Shown here in pieces: positions 33,235 to 42,748 of a DNA stretch of 64,000 nucleotides (position 1 is the first letter of the stretch; each line of letters opens with the position of its first letter). Both the position numbers and the translations under genes were made by a program. Location of the stretch: NCBI RefSeq assembly GCF_000981505.1, contig NZ_LN827929.1:682001-746000 (forward strand). The letters are read 5' to 3'. Below the pieces are notes generated by a model. The model saw only the letters and a list, made by a program, of their open reading frames with translations. It did not search any database and was not told the DNA's origin. Source of the stretch: Candidatus Methylopumilus planktonicus (GTDB lineage: Bacteria > Pseudomonadota > Gammaproteobacteria > Burkholderiales > Methylophilaceae).

Positions 33235-35076
33235 TTAAGATTCAGGTTGAATTTCTAATAAAGTTTCATCGGGTGATACCGCATCACCTTTTGCAACATG
33301 AATCGCGACAATAATACCCGAAGTCGTGGATTGAATTTCATTCTCCATTTTCATGGCTTCAATCACAATAACGCTATCCCCAGCTTCAACCCTGTCACCA
33401 ATTTTAACCTTCACGTCAATAATAGTGCCTGGCATGGCAGTTGTAATGCATCCGTCATGATTGGGTCTAGGTTTAACTAACTTGGTATTGTCCTGCGCAA
33501 GTTTTTTTGAAAAATTTTTTCCTTTTGCGACTTCAACTTCATGTAAAGTTTCCACTAACACCTCTTCCGAAATGCCATCAACGGAAACATAAAATGGACG
33601 TTTTGACTCTCCGGTATAGCCTGAACCTGTTAATTTAATATGAAATGTTTCACCATGAAGGGTTACGTTAAATTCACTAGGTGCGTATTTTTGAGCCGAT
33701 GAAAATACATTGTCTTTTGGAAGTAGTGGTTCGGGTTGAATTCTTCCTGCATTTCTCTCCTGCAAGAAAATCTTAGCAACATCAGGAAACATGGCGTACG
33801 TTAAAATATCCTCATCCGATTTTGTAATCTGTTCTGCTTCAATTTTAAGTTTTGCTAGTTCAGGCTCCAAAAGATCGGCAGGTCTTGATGTCAGTGGTTT
33901 TTTTTCACCGATGGCCATCATTTGAATTTTTTGATTCACTTTGCCTGGGGCCTTGCCATACTCACCCATAAAATAACTTTTTACCTCATTGGTAATTGAT
34001 TTATATCTGGCGCCTGTTAAAACATTAAGAACTGCTTGTGTGCCTACAATTTGGGAAGTCGGTGTCACAAGCGGCGGGTAACCTAAATCTTCACGAACTC
34101 TGGGAATTTCAAGAAGCACTTCGTTCATGCGATCAAGAGCACCTTGCTCTTTCAGCTGATTAGATAAATTAGAAATCATGCCACCAGGCACTTGATTACT
34201 TAAGACACGTGTATCTACACCAGTGTAATCAGATTCGAATTGCCAATACTTTTTTCTAACAACCTTTAGCTGCTCGCTAATTTCTTCAACTTTTTTAATA
34301 TCAATATCTGTTTTGTAGCCCAAATCCTCTAAGGCAGCAATAATAGATTCTGTCGACGGATGGCTCGCACCTTCTGCAAAGCTTGAATTACATGTATCAA
34401 TAATGTCTGCACCATTTTCCACTGCAGTTAAAAGATTGATACTAGCCAATCCTGAAGTTGAGTGAGAATGGACGTGAATAGGTAATGAGATTGTTTTTTT
34501 TAAAGATGTCACAAGCTCTTTAGTGGCTGAAGGCGTTAAAAGACCTGCCATATCTTTAATAGCGATTGTGTCACATCCGTAACTTTCCATTTCTTTTGCA
34601 AGACTCACGAAATAAGGGATGTCATTTACAGGGCTTGTTGTATAGCTTAATGTACCTTCTGCATGTTTTTTATATTTTTTAACTGCTTTAATTGATGTTG
34701 TAAGATTTCTGACATCATTCATGGCATCAAAAATTCTGAAAACGTCGACACCATTATTGGCTGATTGTTTGACAAACGCCTCAACAACATCGTCTGAATA
34801 ATGGCGATAGCCTAACAAGTTCTGGCCACGAAGTAACATTTGTATTCGAGAGTTTGGGAGAGCTTTTCTTAGAAGTTTTAAACGTTCCCACGGATCCTCT
34901 TTTAAAAATCTTACACATGCATCGAATGTAGCTCCACCCCATGCTTCAATTGACCAAAAGCCAAGTGAATCTAATTGTGGACATATAGGAAGCATATCTT
35001 CAGTACGAAGTCTGGTCGCAATTTGACATTGATGCCCATCTCTTAAAACTAACTCGGTAATATGTATTTTTTTCAT
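33235..35076 (-). CDS. pycB: Pyruvate carboxylase subunit B (carboxyltransferase + biotin carrier)
   Basis: Transfers the carboxyl group from biotin to pyruvate, giving oxaloacetate. The HMGL-like carboxyltransferase domain begins ITELVLRDGHQCQIATRL with metal ligands in IHVHSHSTSGLA; the conserved carboxylase domain follows (to about 480) and the C terminus is a biotinyl domain with EAMKMENEIQ. 613 residues. Family alternative: the alpha subunit of the Na+ pump oxaloacetate decarboxylase, but the adjacent biotin carboxylase and the absence of beta/gamma subunits favour pyruvate carboxylase. Confidence 0.9.
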   Translation of the reverse strand: MKKIHITELVLRDGHQCQIATRLRTEDMLPICPQLDSLGFWSIEAWGGATFDACVRFLKEDPWERLKLLRKALPNSRIQMLLRGQNLLGYRHYSDDVVEAFVKQSANNGVDVFRIFDAMNDVRNLTTSIKAVKKYKKHAEGTLSYTTSPVNDIPYFVSLAKEMESYGCDTIAIKDMAGLLTPSATKELVTSLKKTISLPIHVHSHSTSGLASINLLTAVENGADIIDTCNSSFAEGASHPSTESIIAALEDLGYKTDIDIKKVEEISEQLKVVRKKYWQFESDYTGVDTRVLSNQVPGGMISNLSNQLKEQGALDRMNEVLLEIPRVREDLGYPPLVTPTSQIVGTQAVLNVLTGARYKSITNEVKSYFMGEYGKAPGKVNQKIQMMAIGEKKPLTSRPADLLEPELAKLKIEAEQITKSDEDILTYAMFPDVAKIFLQERNAGRIQPEPLLPKDNVFSSAQKYAPSEFNVTLHGETFHIKLTGSGYTGESKRPFYVSVDGISEEVLVETLHEVEVAKGKNFSKKLAQDNTKLVKPRPNHDGCITTAMPGTIIDVKVKIGDRVEAGDSVIVIEAMKMENEIQSTTSGIIVAIHVAKGDAVSPDETLLEIQPES

Positions 35077-35082
35077 AGCTAT

Positions 35083-36501
35083 TTAAATACCTTCATGGGC
35101 TGCAATCGCTGCAGAAATAGCTGCAGCCATTAACTCAGGAGGAAATTGACTTTGATAATTTATAAGCTCCGGATGGTCGTCCACAAAACTCGTATTAAAA
35201 TTTGCTTTTTTAAATTCTCTATTGTTCATAATTTCTAAATAATAAGGGATTGTTGTTTTAACTCCAAATACAACAATATCATTGAGAGCTCTCTTGCCTC
35301 GTTGCATTGCACTTTCCCAGTTTAACGCCCATACAGTCAACTTTGCGCACATAGAGTCGTAATAAGGGGGAATGACATAGCCAGTGTATATCGAAGCATC
35401 AATTCTAACGCCGGGTCCGCCAGGTGCATAATAACGCGTAATTTTTCCAAAGGATGGCATGAAGTCATACTTTGGATCTTCCGCATTAATACGATATTCA
35501 ATCGCAAAGCCTCGAAACTGAATTTCTTTTTGTTTGTATTGTAATGATAATCCAAACGCAATTCTTATTTGCTCTTGAACAATATCAATACCAGTAATTG
35601 ATTCAGTTATGGTATGTTCTACTTGAAGACGGGTATTCATCTCCATAAAGTAAAAGTTATTTTCAGCATCTAAAAGAAATTCTACGGTGCCCGCATTTTC
35701 GTAGTTAACAGCTTTTGCAGCTTTAACTGCAAGCTCACCCACATAGTTTCTTTGAGCATTTGTAAGTTGAGGAGAGGGTGCGATTTCAATGAGTTTCTGA
35801 TTACGTCTTTGAATAGAACAATCCCTTTCAAAAAGATGAACCACATTACCGAAGCTGTCAGCCAGAATTTGAACCTCGATATGCTTCGGCGATACGATAC
35901 ATTTCTCAATAAAAACCTCAGGCTTACCAAAAGCTTTTGTAGCCTCAGAAATCACTCGATCATAATTAGGAATGAGTTCTTTTTCATTATTACAGCGTCT
36001 AATACCTCGTCCACCACCGCCATTAGTTGCTTTAAGCATGATAGGGTAGCCAATAGAAGAGGCAAGCTTTTTAGCTTCATCAAGGCTCTCAATATTACCT
36101 TCACTCCCAGGAATGACAGGAATTGAAGCTGCAATCATTGCCGTTCTTGCTTGGATCTTGTCTCCCATCTGACGAATAATGTCGGCATTGGGACCAATAA
36201 ATTTAATATCTCGCCTTGCGCATATCTCGGCTAATTCGGGATTTTCAGATAAAAAACCATATCCTGGATGGATAGCATCACATCCGGAAGTTACAGCAAT
36301 ATTCACAATATTATGTCCATTTAAATAGCCGGCAAGGGGGTCTGCACCTACATTGTAAGATTCATCAGCTTTTTTGACGTGAAGCGCATGACGGTCAGCA
36401 TCTGAATAAATGGCTACAGAGGTGATATCGAGCTCAGAACAGGCACGAATAAGCCTTACCGCTATTTCACCACGGTTCGCTATGAGTATTTTTTTAAACA
36501 A
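35083..36501 (-). CDS. pycA: Pyruvate carboxylase subunit A (biotin carboxylase)
   Basis: ATP-grasp enzyme that carboxylates the biotin carried by PycB. Motifs: KILIANRGEIAVRLIRACSEL, HPGYGFLSENPELAE, ATNGGGGRGIRR (ATP lid), FIEKCIVSPKHIEVQIL, and FYFMEMNTRLQVEHTITE. 472 residues, close to AccC but paired with PycB 6 bases downstream rather than with accB. In a methylotroph with a weak or open TCA cycle this would be the anaplerotic route (inference). It is divergent from yceD. Confidence 0.9.
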   Translation of the reverse strand: MFKKILIANRGEIAVRLIRACSELDITSVAIYSDADRHALHVKKADESYNVGADPLAGYLNGHNIVNIAVTSGCDAIHPGYGFLSENPELAEICARRDIKFIGPNADIIRQMGDKIQARTAMIAASIPVIPGSEGNIESLDEAKKLASSIGYPIMLKATNGGGGRGIRRCNNEKELIPNYDRVISEATKAFGKPEVFIEKCIVSPKHIEVQILADSFGNVVHLFERDCSIQRRNQKLIEIAPSPQLTNAQRNYVGELAVKAAKAVNYENAGTVEFLLDAENNFYFMEMNTRLQVEHTITESITGIDIVQEQIRIAFGLSLQYKQKEIQFRGFAIEYRINAEDPKYDFMPSFGKITRYYAPGGPGVRIDASIYTGYVIPPYYDSMCAKLTVWALNWESAMQRGKRALNDIVVFGVKTTIPYYLEIMNNREFKKANFNTSFVDDHPELINYQSQFPPELMAAAISAAIAAHEGI

Positions 36502-36577
36502 TGAAAAGCCTTAGGTTTTTAGCGAAAAATCACTAAATTAGGGTTAATTTATGAAAATTATAGCATGTCATTTCTTA

Positions 36578-36583
36578 TATAAT
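36578..36583 (+). promoter_or_regulatory. -10 element upstream of yceD-rpmF
   Basis: TATAAT 30 bases before the yceD ATG, in the 111-base divergent gap with pycA. A matching -35 is not clear. Plausible start of the yceD-rpmF transcript. Confidence 0.45.
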
Positions 36584-36612
36584 AATGATGTCTTTTAACC
36601 CGAAATCTATTG

Positions 36613-37104
36613 ATGGAACAGCATATAGACAATATTGATTTTTCAAGAAAATCGAGAGAAATTCGTGATATAATTCGCCTCTCTGATTTTAAGCGATTGC
36701 AAGATTTATGCTTAAATCTCGAAGACTCAATTACTTTTGTTTTAAGAGGCTTCGAAAATAAACATAGAGAAGCTTGTTTAGAGCTATCCATTGAAGGTAA
36801 ATTTGATTTAATTTGCCAAAGATGTTCAGAAAAATTAGAGCATACGATTTTTTTAAAATCAGGATTTTTAATTAAAGAAGAAACGCAGTTAACTGATTTT
36901 CAAGTTGACGATCATGCGGATTACGACTTAATTGAAGGCAGTGCAAAGATGGATGTTTTAAGTCTTATTGAAGACGAAATCTTACTTTCCATGCCTGGTG
37001 CACCGAAACATGAAAATGATAAGTGTCGCTATAAAAAAACTGATGACGTGCTAGATCGCACTCATCCGTTTGCTGATTTAAAACAAAAATTATATAAAAA
37101 TTAA
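36613..37104 (+). CDS. yceD: YceD/DUF177 family protein
   Basis: Conserved protein nearly always encoded just before rpmF; family work links it to 23S rRNA accumulation in plants and bacteria. Seen: a metal-binding-like CQRCSEKLE, DYDLIEGSAKMDVLSLIEDEILLSMPGAPKH, and a Cys near the end (NDKCRYK). 163 residues. A TTG at 36610 is directly before the ATG at 36613; I use the ATG. rpmF starts 14 bases after the stop. Confidence 0.9.
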   Translation: MEQHIDNIDFSRKSREIRDIIRLSDFKRLQDLCLNLEDSITFVLRGFENKHREACLELSIEGKFDLICQRCSEKLEHTIFLKSGFLIKEETQLTDFQVDDHADYDLIEGSAKMDVLSLIEDEILLSMPGAPKHENDKCRYKKTDDVLDRTHPFADLKQKLYKN

Positions 37105-37118
37105 ATTTAGGAGTTGCT

Positions 37119-37298
37119 ATGGCTGTTCAGCAGAATAAAAAATCACCATCAAAACGTGGAATGCATCGTTCTCACGATTTTTTATCTAATCCACCACTTG
37201 CTTTAGAACCCACTACTGGCGAAGTTCATCTACGTCATCACGTAAGCCCATCAGGCTACTATAGAGGCAAAAAAGTTATTCAGAATAAATCAGAATAG
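37119..37298 (+). CDS. rpmF: 50S ribosomal protein L32
   Basis: Small L32 protein of 59 residues: MAVQQNKKSPSKRGMHRSHD, then PLALEPTTGEVHLRHHVSP and GYYRGKKVIQNK. The KKSPSKRGMHRSHD start is diagnostic. GGAG lies 7 bases before the ATG. Its stop (37296-37298) is inside the left arm of the terminator hairpin. Confidence 0.97.
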   Translation: MAVQQNKKSPSKRGMHRSHDFLSNPPLALEPTTGEVHLRHHVSPSGYYRGKKVIQNKSE

Positions 37299-37324
37299 TT
37301 CTTCTTAATTATTCTGATTTATTT
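37284..37324 (+). terminator. Terminator after rpmF, overlapping its stop codon
   Basis: A 14-base perfect stem AATAAATCAGAATA (37284-37297) with TATTCTGATTTATT (37310-37323), loop of 12, then a T-rich tract. AT-rich but long; it separates yceD-rpmF from plsX and the fab genes. Being nearly symmetric, it might also fold in the other direction. Confidence 0.75.
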
Positions 37325-37355
37325 CTTTCATTCCTCTTAAACGTTAAGAGAACAA

Positions 37356-38387
37356 ATGACAATTACCCTAGCAGTTGACGCAATGGGCGGGGATCACGGT
37401 CCCTCGGTCACTATCCCAGCCTCCATAAATGCGCTATCAAAATATGATCAACTTCATATTATTTTAGTTGGCGATAAAGAGCTTATTCAAACAGAGCTCC
37501 AAAAAAATAAATATACCAATACCCGTTTATCTATTCAGCATGCAAGTGAAGTGGTTGAAATGGATGAATCCCCTCAAAGTGCTTTAAAAAATAAAAAAGA
37601 TTCTTCCATGCGTGTTGCCATTAATTTAATTAAGGAAGAAAAGGCCCAGGCTTGCATAAGCGCCGGGAATACGGGTGCCCTTATGGCCACAGCCCGTTAT
37701 GTATTAAAAATGTTACCGGGCATTGATAGACCAGCCATTGCATCAAGTTTACCCAATCAAAAAGGTACTACTTACATGCTTGACTTAGGTGCGAATACTG
37801 ACTGTACAGCTGAGAATTTATTACAATTTGCGGTGATGGGCGCCATGCTTGTAAGTTCTGTAACAGGGAAACCAAAGCCTTCCATAGGACTTCTTAATAT
37901 TGGCTCAGAGGATATCAAAGGTAATGAGGTTGTGAAACAGGCGGGTGAATTACTACGCCGAAGTCACCTTAATTTTTATGGTAATGTTGAAGGTAATGAT
38001 ATTTTTAAAGGCACAACCGATGTGGTTGTGTGTGATGGATTTGTTGGCAATGTTGCATTAAAATCTGCTGAAGGTATTGCACAGCTTATGGGTCGATTTT
38101 TAACGCAAGAATTTAAACGTAATTGGATTACAAAATCCATGGCATTCGTTTCTTTACTTGTACTTAATCGATTCAAGAAAAGACTTGATCCAAGAAGATA
38201 CAATGGCGCTAGCTTTTTAGGTCTTAAAGGTATTGTAATTAAAAGCCATGGTGGGGCTGATAGTTATTCTTTTTACTATGCTATTCGAACAGCCATTGAA
38301 GAGTCAAAGAATAATGTATTAGAGAACATACAAAAACAACTTGAATTAGAAGTACCCTTGGATATTTCATCGTCTGAAAATATATGA
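37356..38387 (+). CDS. plsX: Phosphate acyltransferase PlsX
   Basis: Makes acyl-phosphate from acyl-ACP for phospholipid synthesis. TLAVDAMGGDHGPSVTIPA, DESPQSALKNKKDSSM, AQACISAGNTGALMA and DVVVCDGFVGNVALKSAEG are characteristic. 343 residues. First gene of plsX-fabH-fabD-fabG-acpP-fabF; the stop overlaps the fabH ATG by 4 bases. Confidence 0.97.
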   Translation: MTITLAVDAMGGDHGPSVTIPASINALSKYDQLHIILVGDKELIQTELQKNKYTNTRLSIQHASEVVEMDESPQSALKNKKDSSMRVAINLIKEEKAQACISAGNTGALMATARYVLKMLPGIDRPAIASSLPNQKGTTYMLDLGANTDCTAENLLQFAVMGAMLVSSVTGKPKPSIGLLNIGSEDIKGNEVVKQAGELLRRSHLNFYGNVEGNDIFKGTTDVVVCDGFVGNVALKSAEGIAQLMGRFLTQEFKRNWITKSMAFVSLLVLNRFKKRLDPRRYNGASFLGLKGIVIKSHGGADSYSFYYAIRTAIEESKNNVLENIQKQLELEVPLDISSSENI

Positions 38388-39337
38388 TTTATTCAAAAAT
38401 CACGGGGACAGGAAGTTACCTACCCGAAAAAATACTAAGTAATCTTGATCTTGAAAAAATGTTTGAGACGACGGACGAATGGATTACAACAAGAACAGGT
38501 ATTAAAGAAAGACATATTGTGTCAGCGCATCAATATACAAGCGATTTGGCGGTAGAGGCATCTAAACAAGCAATAGAAGCTTCTGGTATTGATTCAAATA
38601 AAATTGACCTCATTATTGTCGCGACAACTACCCCTGATAAAATATTTCCAAGTACAGCTTGCATCGTTCAGACCAAGCTTGGTTTGTCTTTATGCCCAGC
38701 ATTTGATATACAAGCGGTATGTAGTGGTTTTGTATATGCGCTATCTGTTGCAGACAAATTCATTAAAACAGGTTCAGCAAAATGTGTGTTAGTGATTGGT
38801 GCTGACACCATGTCTCGCATTACAGACTATTCAGATCGAAGCAATGCTATTCTTTGGGGTGATGGTGGGGGTGCTGTTATTCTAGAAGCGTCAGATCAGC
38901 CAGGTATCTTATCTACTCACATTCATGCAGATGGTTCATATGAAAAATTACTCCATGTCCCCAGTGGCGTATCTCATCAAAAGGGTAAATCCACTATTGA
39001 AATGCAAGGTAATCAAGTATTTAAAATAGCAGTGAATACATTAGATTCGATTGTGGATGAAACGCTTGAAATGAATCAATTAGATAAGTCAGATATTGAT
39101 TGGCTTGTTCCCCACCAAGCCAATATTAGAATTTTAGAAGCAACTGCTAAAAAATTAAATATGAGTATGGATCGTGTCATTGTTACTATCGACAGGCATG
39201 GTAATACTTCAGCTGCTTCAATACCCTTGGCTCTTGATACAGCGATTCGTGAGCATAAAATAAAAAGAGGGGAAACACTGTTAATGGAGGCTTTTGGTGG
39301 CGGATTTACCTGGGGATCTGCTTTAATTAAGTATTAA
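38384..39337 (+). CDS. fabH: 3-oxoacyl-ACP synthase III
   Basis: Starts fatty acid chains by condensing acetyl-CoA with malonyl-ACP. The catalytic triad is present: Cys113 in DIQAVCSGFVYAL, His in LVPHQANIRI and Asn in DRHGNTSAASI. 317 residues. It overlaps plsX by 4 bases (ATGA). Confidence 0.97.
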   Translation: MIYSKITGTGSYLPEKILSNLDLEKMFETTDEWITTRTGIKERHIVSAHQYTSDLAVEASKQAIEASGIDSNKIDLIIVATTTPDKIFPSTACIVQTKLGLSLCPAFDIQAVCSGFVYALSVADKFIKTGSAKCVLVIGADTMSRITDYSDRSNAILWGDGGGAVILEASDQPGILSTHIHADGSYEKLLHVPSGVSHQKGKSTIEMQGNQVFKIAVNTLDSIVDETLEMNQLDKSDIDWLVPHQANIRILEATAKKLNMSMDRVIVTIDRHGNTSAASIPLALDTAIREHKIKRGETLLMEAFGGGFTWGSALIKY

Positions 39338-39373
39338 AAATCATATAGTTAAGAATGATATATCAAGTAAATT

Positions 39374-40303
39374 ATGAATAATTTTTCTTTTATTTTTCCA
39401 GGTCAAGGCTCTCAAGCTGTCGGCATGATGGCAGATTTTAATGACCACCCATTGATTAGATCAACCTTCAATGAAGCGTCTCAAATTCTTAATGTTGATT
39501 TTTGGAAAATGGCCACTGAGCCTAATGAAGGAATACATCAAACAATTCATACGCAACCTATACTTCTTACAGCAGGCATAGCTACATGGCGCGTCTGGCA
39601 ATCTAAAACAGATCGCCTTCCAAGTTTTCTAGCAGGGCACAGTTTGGGCGAATATACCGCACTTGTTGCCTCAAATGCGATGGAATTTAAGGATGCTTTA
39701 ATGCTTGTTAAATATAGAGCAGAAATCATGCAAAAAGCTGTTCCGGACGGTGTGGGTGCTATGGCTGCTATTCTAGGTATGCCTGACTCGGATGTGATGG
39801 ATACATGCAAGGAAGCTCGAGAAAATGAAGTGGTCGAAGCAGTCAATTTTAACTCACCAGGGCAGGTTGTGATTGCTGGTAATATTTTAGCAGTAGCGCG
39901 GGCTATTGACATAGCAAAAACAAAAGGCGCTAAGCGAGCTATTCTCCTTCCCGTGAGCGTTCCTTCTCACTGCTCTCTTATGCAGAAAGCTTCTGAAGAA
40001 TTAAAAGAATATTTAACCAATATTACAATTAAAAAGCCAAATATTCCTGTAATCCATAATGTGGATGTCATGGAACATCATGATGCAAATGAAATTAAAG
40101 ACGCGCTTTCAAAACAACTCTGTCATCCAGTAAGATGGGTTGATACTATCGAAAAAATAGCATTGAATAAAATTAGTGATATTGCAGAATGCGGCCCAGG
40201 TAAAGTGCTTACAGGTCTCACCAAGCGTATCTCGGCTGAATTAAAAGGCGCTGCTCTTATCAATGAAGGGGCTATAGATGAATTTAAAGCACTTATACAG
40301 TAA
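39374..40303 (+). CDS. fabD: Malonyl-CoA:ACP transacylase
   Basis: Loads malonyl onto ACP. FIFPGQGSQAVGMM is the oxyanion motif, Ser90 in AGHSLGEYTALVAS the nucleophile, and VPSHCSLM holds the catalytic His. 309 residues, complete. It starts 36 bases after fabH and is followed by fabG. Confidence 0.97.
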   Translation: MNNFSFIFPGQGSQAVGMMADFNDHPLIRSTFNEASQILNVDFWKMATEPNEGIHQTIHTQPILLTAGIATWRVWQSKTDRLPSFLAGHSLGEYTALVASNAMEFKDALMLVKYRAEIMQKAVPDGVGAMAAILGMPDSDVMDTCKEARENEVVEAVNFNSPGQVVIAGNILAVARAIDIAKTKGAKRAILLPVSVPSHCSLMQKASEELKEYLTNITIKKPNIPVIHNVDVMEHHDANEIKDALSKQLCHPVRWVDTIEKIALNKISDIAECGPGKVLTGLTKRISAELKGAALINEGAIDEFKALIQ

Positions 40304-40321
40304 AACTATCTAGGGAAAATT

Positions 40322-41071
40322 ATGTTTATTAATCTTGAAAATCAAGTTGCACTAGTCACAGGCGCTAGCCGTGGTATCGGGCAATCAATTGCTTTAAGTT
40401 TAGGAAAACAAAAAGCTTACGTGATTGGAACAGCAACAACAGAAGATGGCGCTCAAAAAATTTCAACATTCCTTAAAGAACAAAATATTTTAGGTAAGGG
40501 TATTAAATTAGATGTAAATAATAATGAAGCTATCTTACAAACGGTAGATGGCATTATTAAAGAGCATGGGGATATTACAATTCTTGTGAATAACGCCGGC
40601 ATTACGAAAGACATGTTACTCATGCGCATGAAAGAAGAAGAGTGGGATGATGTCATGTCGACTAATTTAAAATCTATTTTCCGTATGAGTCAGGCCCTCA
40701 TTCGCAGCATGATGAAAAGTCGCTACGGTAGAATTATTAATATCACTTCTGTAGTAGGTCATATGGGTAATGCAGGTCAAACAAATTATGCTGCCGCAAA
40801 AGCTGGTGTGACTGGATTCACAAAATCCTTAGCTAAAGAAATTGGTAGTCGAGGTATAACTGTTAATTGTGTTGCTCCTGGGTTTATCGATACAGATATG
40901 ACAAAAGGATTGTCTGAAGAACAAAAAAAGCAACTTCTTGATCACGTGCCACTGGGAAGGCTAGGAAGTCCTGAGGATATTGGCGCTGCGGTATGCTTTT
41001 TAGCTTCAAAAGAAGCGTCTTATATTACAGGTGAGACACTTCATGTCAATGGTGGAATGCTAATGATTTAA
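40322..41071 (+). CDS. fabG: 3-oxoacyl-ACP reductase
   Basis: SDR enzyme using NADPH. VTGASRGIGQSIA is the cofactor loop, NNAGITKD, the catalytic Ser in NITSVVGHMGNAGQTNYAAAKAG with Tyr-x3-Lys, and the C-terminal SYITGETLHVNGGMLM. 249 residues. AGGGAAAA precedes the ATG. The acpP leader with its inverted repeat follows. Confidence 0.97.
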   Translation: MFINLENQVALVTGASRGIGQSIALSLGKQKAYVIGTATTEDGAQKISTFLKEQNILGKGIKLDVNNNEAILQTVDGIIKEHGDITILVNNAGITKDMLLMRMKEEEWDDVMSTNLKSIFRMSQALIRSMMKSRYGRIINITSVVGHMGNAGQTNYAAAKAGVTGFTKSLAKEIGSRGITVNCVAPGFIDTDMTKGLSEEQKKQLLDHVPLGRLGSPEDIGAAVCFLASKEASYITGETLHVNGGMLMI

Positions 41072-41100
41072 GTTATTTTTTTAACTTTATTACAAAATTC

Positions 41101-41120
41101 TTAACAAGATTTGTTAAAAT
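41101..41120 (+). promoter_or_regulatory. Inverted repeat overlapping a possible acpP -10
   Basis: TTAACAA (41101-41107), GAT, TTGTTAA (41111-41117): a perfect 7-base inverted repeat. A possible -10 TAAAAT (41115-41120) overlaps its right arm; TTACAA at 41090-41095 could be a -35 at a rather long spacing of 19. The arrangement fits an operator over an acpP promoter. A small hairpin (41126-41131 with 41136-41141) lies just downstream. Confidence 0.4.
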
Positions 41121-41165
41121 AACGCATGACTTTTGAGTCATTTCATAAATAAAGGGGTATTTTAG

Positions 41166-41402
41166 ATGTCTGACATTGAACAACGTGTAAAAAAAATTGT
41201 TGCAGAACAACTTGGCACTAAAGAAGCTGATGTAAAAAATACATCATCATTTGTAGATGATTTAGGTGCTGATTCACTTGATACAGTTGAACTCGTAATG
41301 GCTTTAGAAGAAGAGTTTGATTGTGAAATTCCTGACGAAGAAGCTGAAAAGATTACCACTGTTCAGCAAGCTTTTGATTATATCAACAAAAATCTAAAAT
41401 AA
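41166..41402 (+). CDS. acpP: Acyl carrier protein
   Basis: Small acidic carrier of fatty acid synthesis. The phosphopantetheine site is Ser37 in DDLGADSLDTVELVMALEEEF. It starts MSDIEQRVKKIVAEQL and is 78 residues. AAAGGGG stands before the ATG. It has its own leader of about 95 bases, consistent with the high, separately set expression ACP needs. Confidence 0.98.
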   Translation: MSDIEQRVKKIVAEQLGTKEADVKNTSSFVDDLGADSLDTVELVMALEEEFDCEIPDEEAEKITTVQQAFDYINKNLK

Positions 41403-41452
41403 TTCTTATGTTATCTAACCTTTTCTAAATATTGAAAGGGCTGGGTTAATCC

Positions 41453-42685
41453 ATGTCGAAGAGAAGAGTTGTAGTCACCGGTTTAGGTTTGATTACTCCT
41501 GTTGGTATAGGAGTAGCAGAATCTTGGGCTAATATCATTAATGGCCAATCGGGCATAGGTAAAATTACCAAGTTTGACTGCTCATCATTTCCTTCGCAAG
41601 TTGCAGGTGAAGTCAAAAATTTCGACCCGCTTGCGTACATTCCTCCTAAAGATGCAAGACGTATGGATACCTTTATTCAATTCGGTATCGCAGCAGGCAT
41701 AGAAGCATTTAAAGATTCTGGGATTGAAGTTAATGACAGTAATAGTGAGCGCATTGGCGTATCAGTTGGGTCTGGTATTGGTGGTATTAATTTGATTGAA
41801 GCTACCGGTGAAGTTTTTGATGAAGGAGGTGTCCGAAAGGTGTCACCATTTTTTATTCCAGGCACGATTATCAATATGATCTCCGGTAATCTTTCTATTA
41901 TGCTTAATTTAAAAGGTCCTAATGTATCTATTGTGACTGCATGTACAACAGGGACTCATTCGATAGGTGATGCAGCACGCATAATTGAATATGGCGACGC
42001 AGATGTGATGTTGGCTGGTGGTTCAGAGTCTGCTATTACCGAACTATCAGTTGCTGGATTTTCTTCAGCTAAAGCACTTTCTTCACGCAATGATGATCCA
42101 AAAACAGCAAGTCGTCCATGGGACAAGGATCGTGATGGTTTTGTTATTGGCGAAGGCGCTGGAGTCATGGTGCTAGAGGAATATGAGCATGCAAAACAAA
42201 GAGGCGCTAAAATTTACGCAGAGCTTTCAGGCTATGGCATGAGTGCTGATGCGTATCATATTACCGCACCCAATATGGACGGACCAAGACGCTCTATTAT
42301 GAATGCATTGAAAAATGCACATGTGAATACAGATAATGTGCAATACATTAATGCACATGGCACTTCGACTCCTCTTGGCGACCTGAACGAAACTAATGCT
42401 ATTAAAGCTTCATTTGGAAATTACGCAAAAAAGCTTGTTGTCAATTCTACAAAGTCAATGACAGGCCATTTATTAGGTGGGGCAGGCGGTATTGAATCTA
42501 TATTCACTGTGCTAGCTATTCACAATCAGATTTCGCCACCCACTATTAATATTTTTAACCAAGATCCTGAATGTGATCTTGATTATTGTGCCAATGAAGC
42601 AAGACCAATGAAAATTGAGGTTGCACTCAAAAATAACTTCGGCTTTGGCGGCACTAACGGAAGCCTTGTATTTAAAAGGATATAG
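41453..42685 (+). CDS. fabF: 3-oxoacyl-ACP synthase II
   Basis: Elongating condensing enzyme. The start is RRVVVTGLGLITPVGIGVAESW; the nucleophile is Cys164 in VTACTTGTHSIGDA; the two His lie in NAHGTSTPLGD and SMTGHLLGGAGG; GFGGTNGSLVF closes the fold. 410 residues. The segment after Cys164 has Thr-Thr where many FabF enzymes read Ala-Thr, a mild change. Confidence 0.97.
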   Translation: MSKRRVVVTGLGLITPVGIGVAESWANIINGQSGIGKITKFDCSSFPSQVAGEVKNFDPLAYIPPKDARRMDTFIQFGIAAGIEAFKDSGIEVNDSNSERIGVSVGSGIGGINLIEATGEVFDEGGVRKVSPFFIPGTIINMISGNLSIMLNLKGPNVSIVTACTTGTHSIGDAARIIEYGDADVMLAGGSESAITELSVAGFSSAKALSSRNDDPKTASRPWDKDRDGFVIGEGAGVMVLEEYEHAKQRGAKIYAELSGYGMSADAYHITAPNMDGPRRSIMNALKNAHVNTDNVQYINAHGTSTPLGDLNETNAIKASFGNYAKKLVVNSTKSMTGHLLGGAGGIESIFTVLAIHNQISPPTINIFNQDPECDLDYCANEARPMKIEVALKNNFGFGGTNGSLVFKRI

Positions 42686-42748
42686 ATTTTTATCAATGGG
42701 TTACATCCAAAATGAACTCATTATTTAATTCACAACTGGCCGTTTAAC

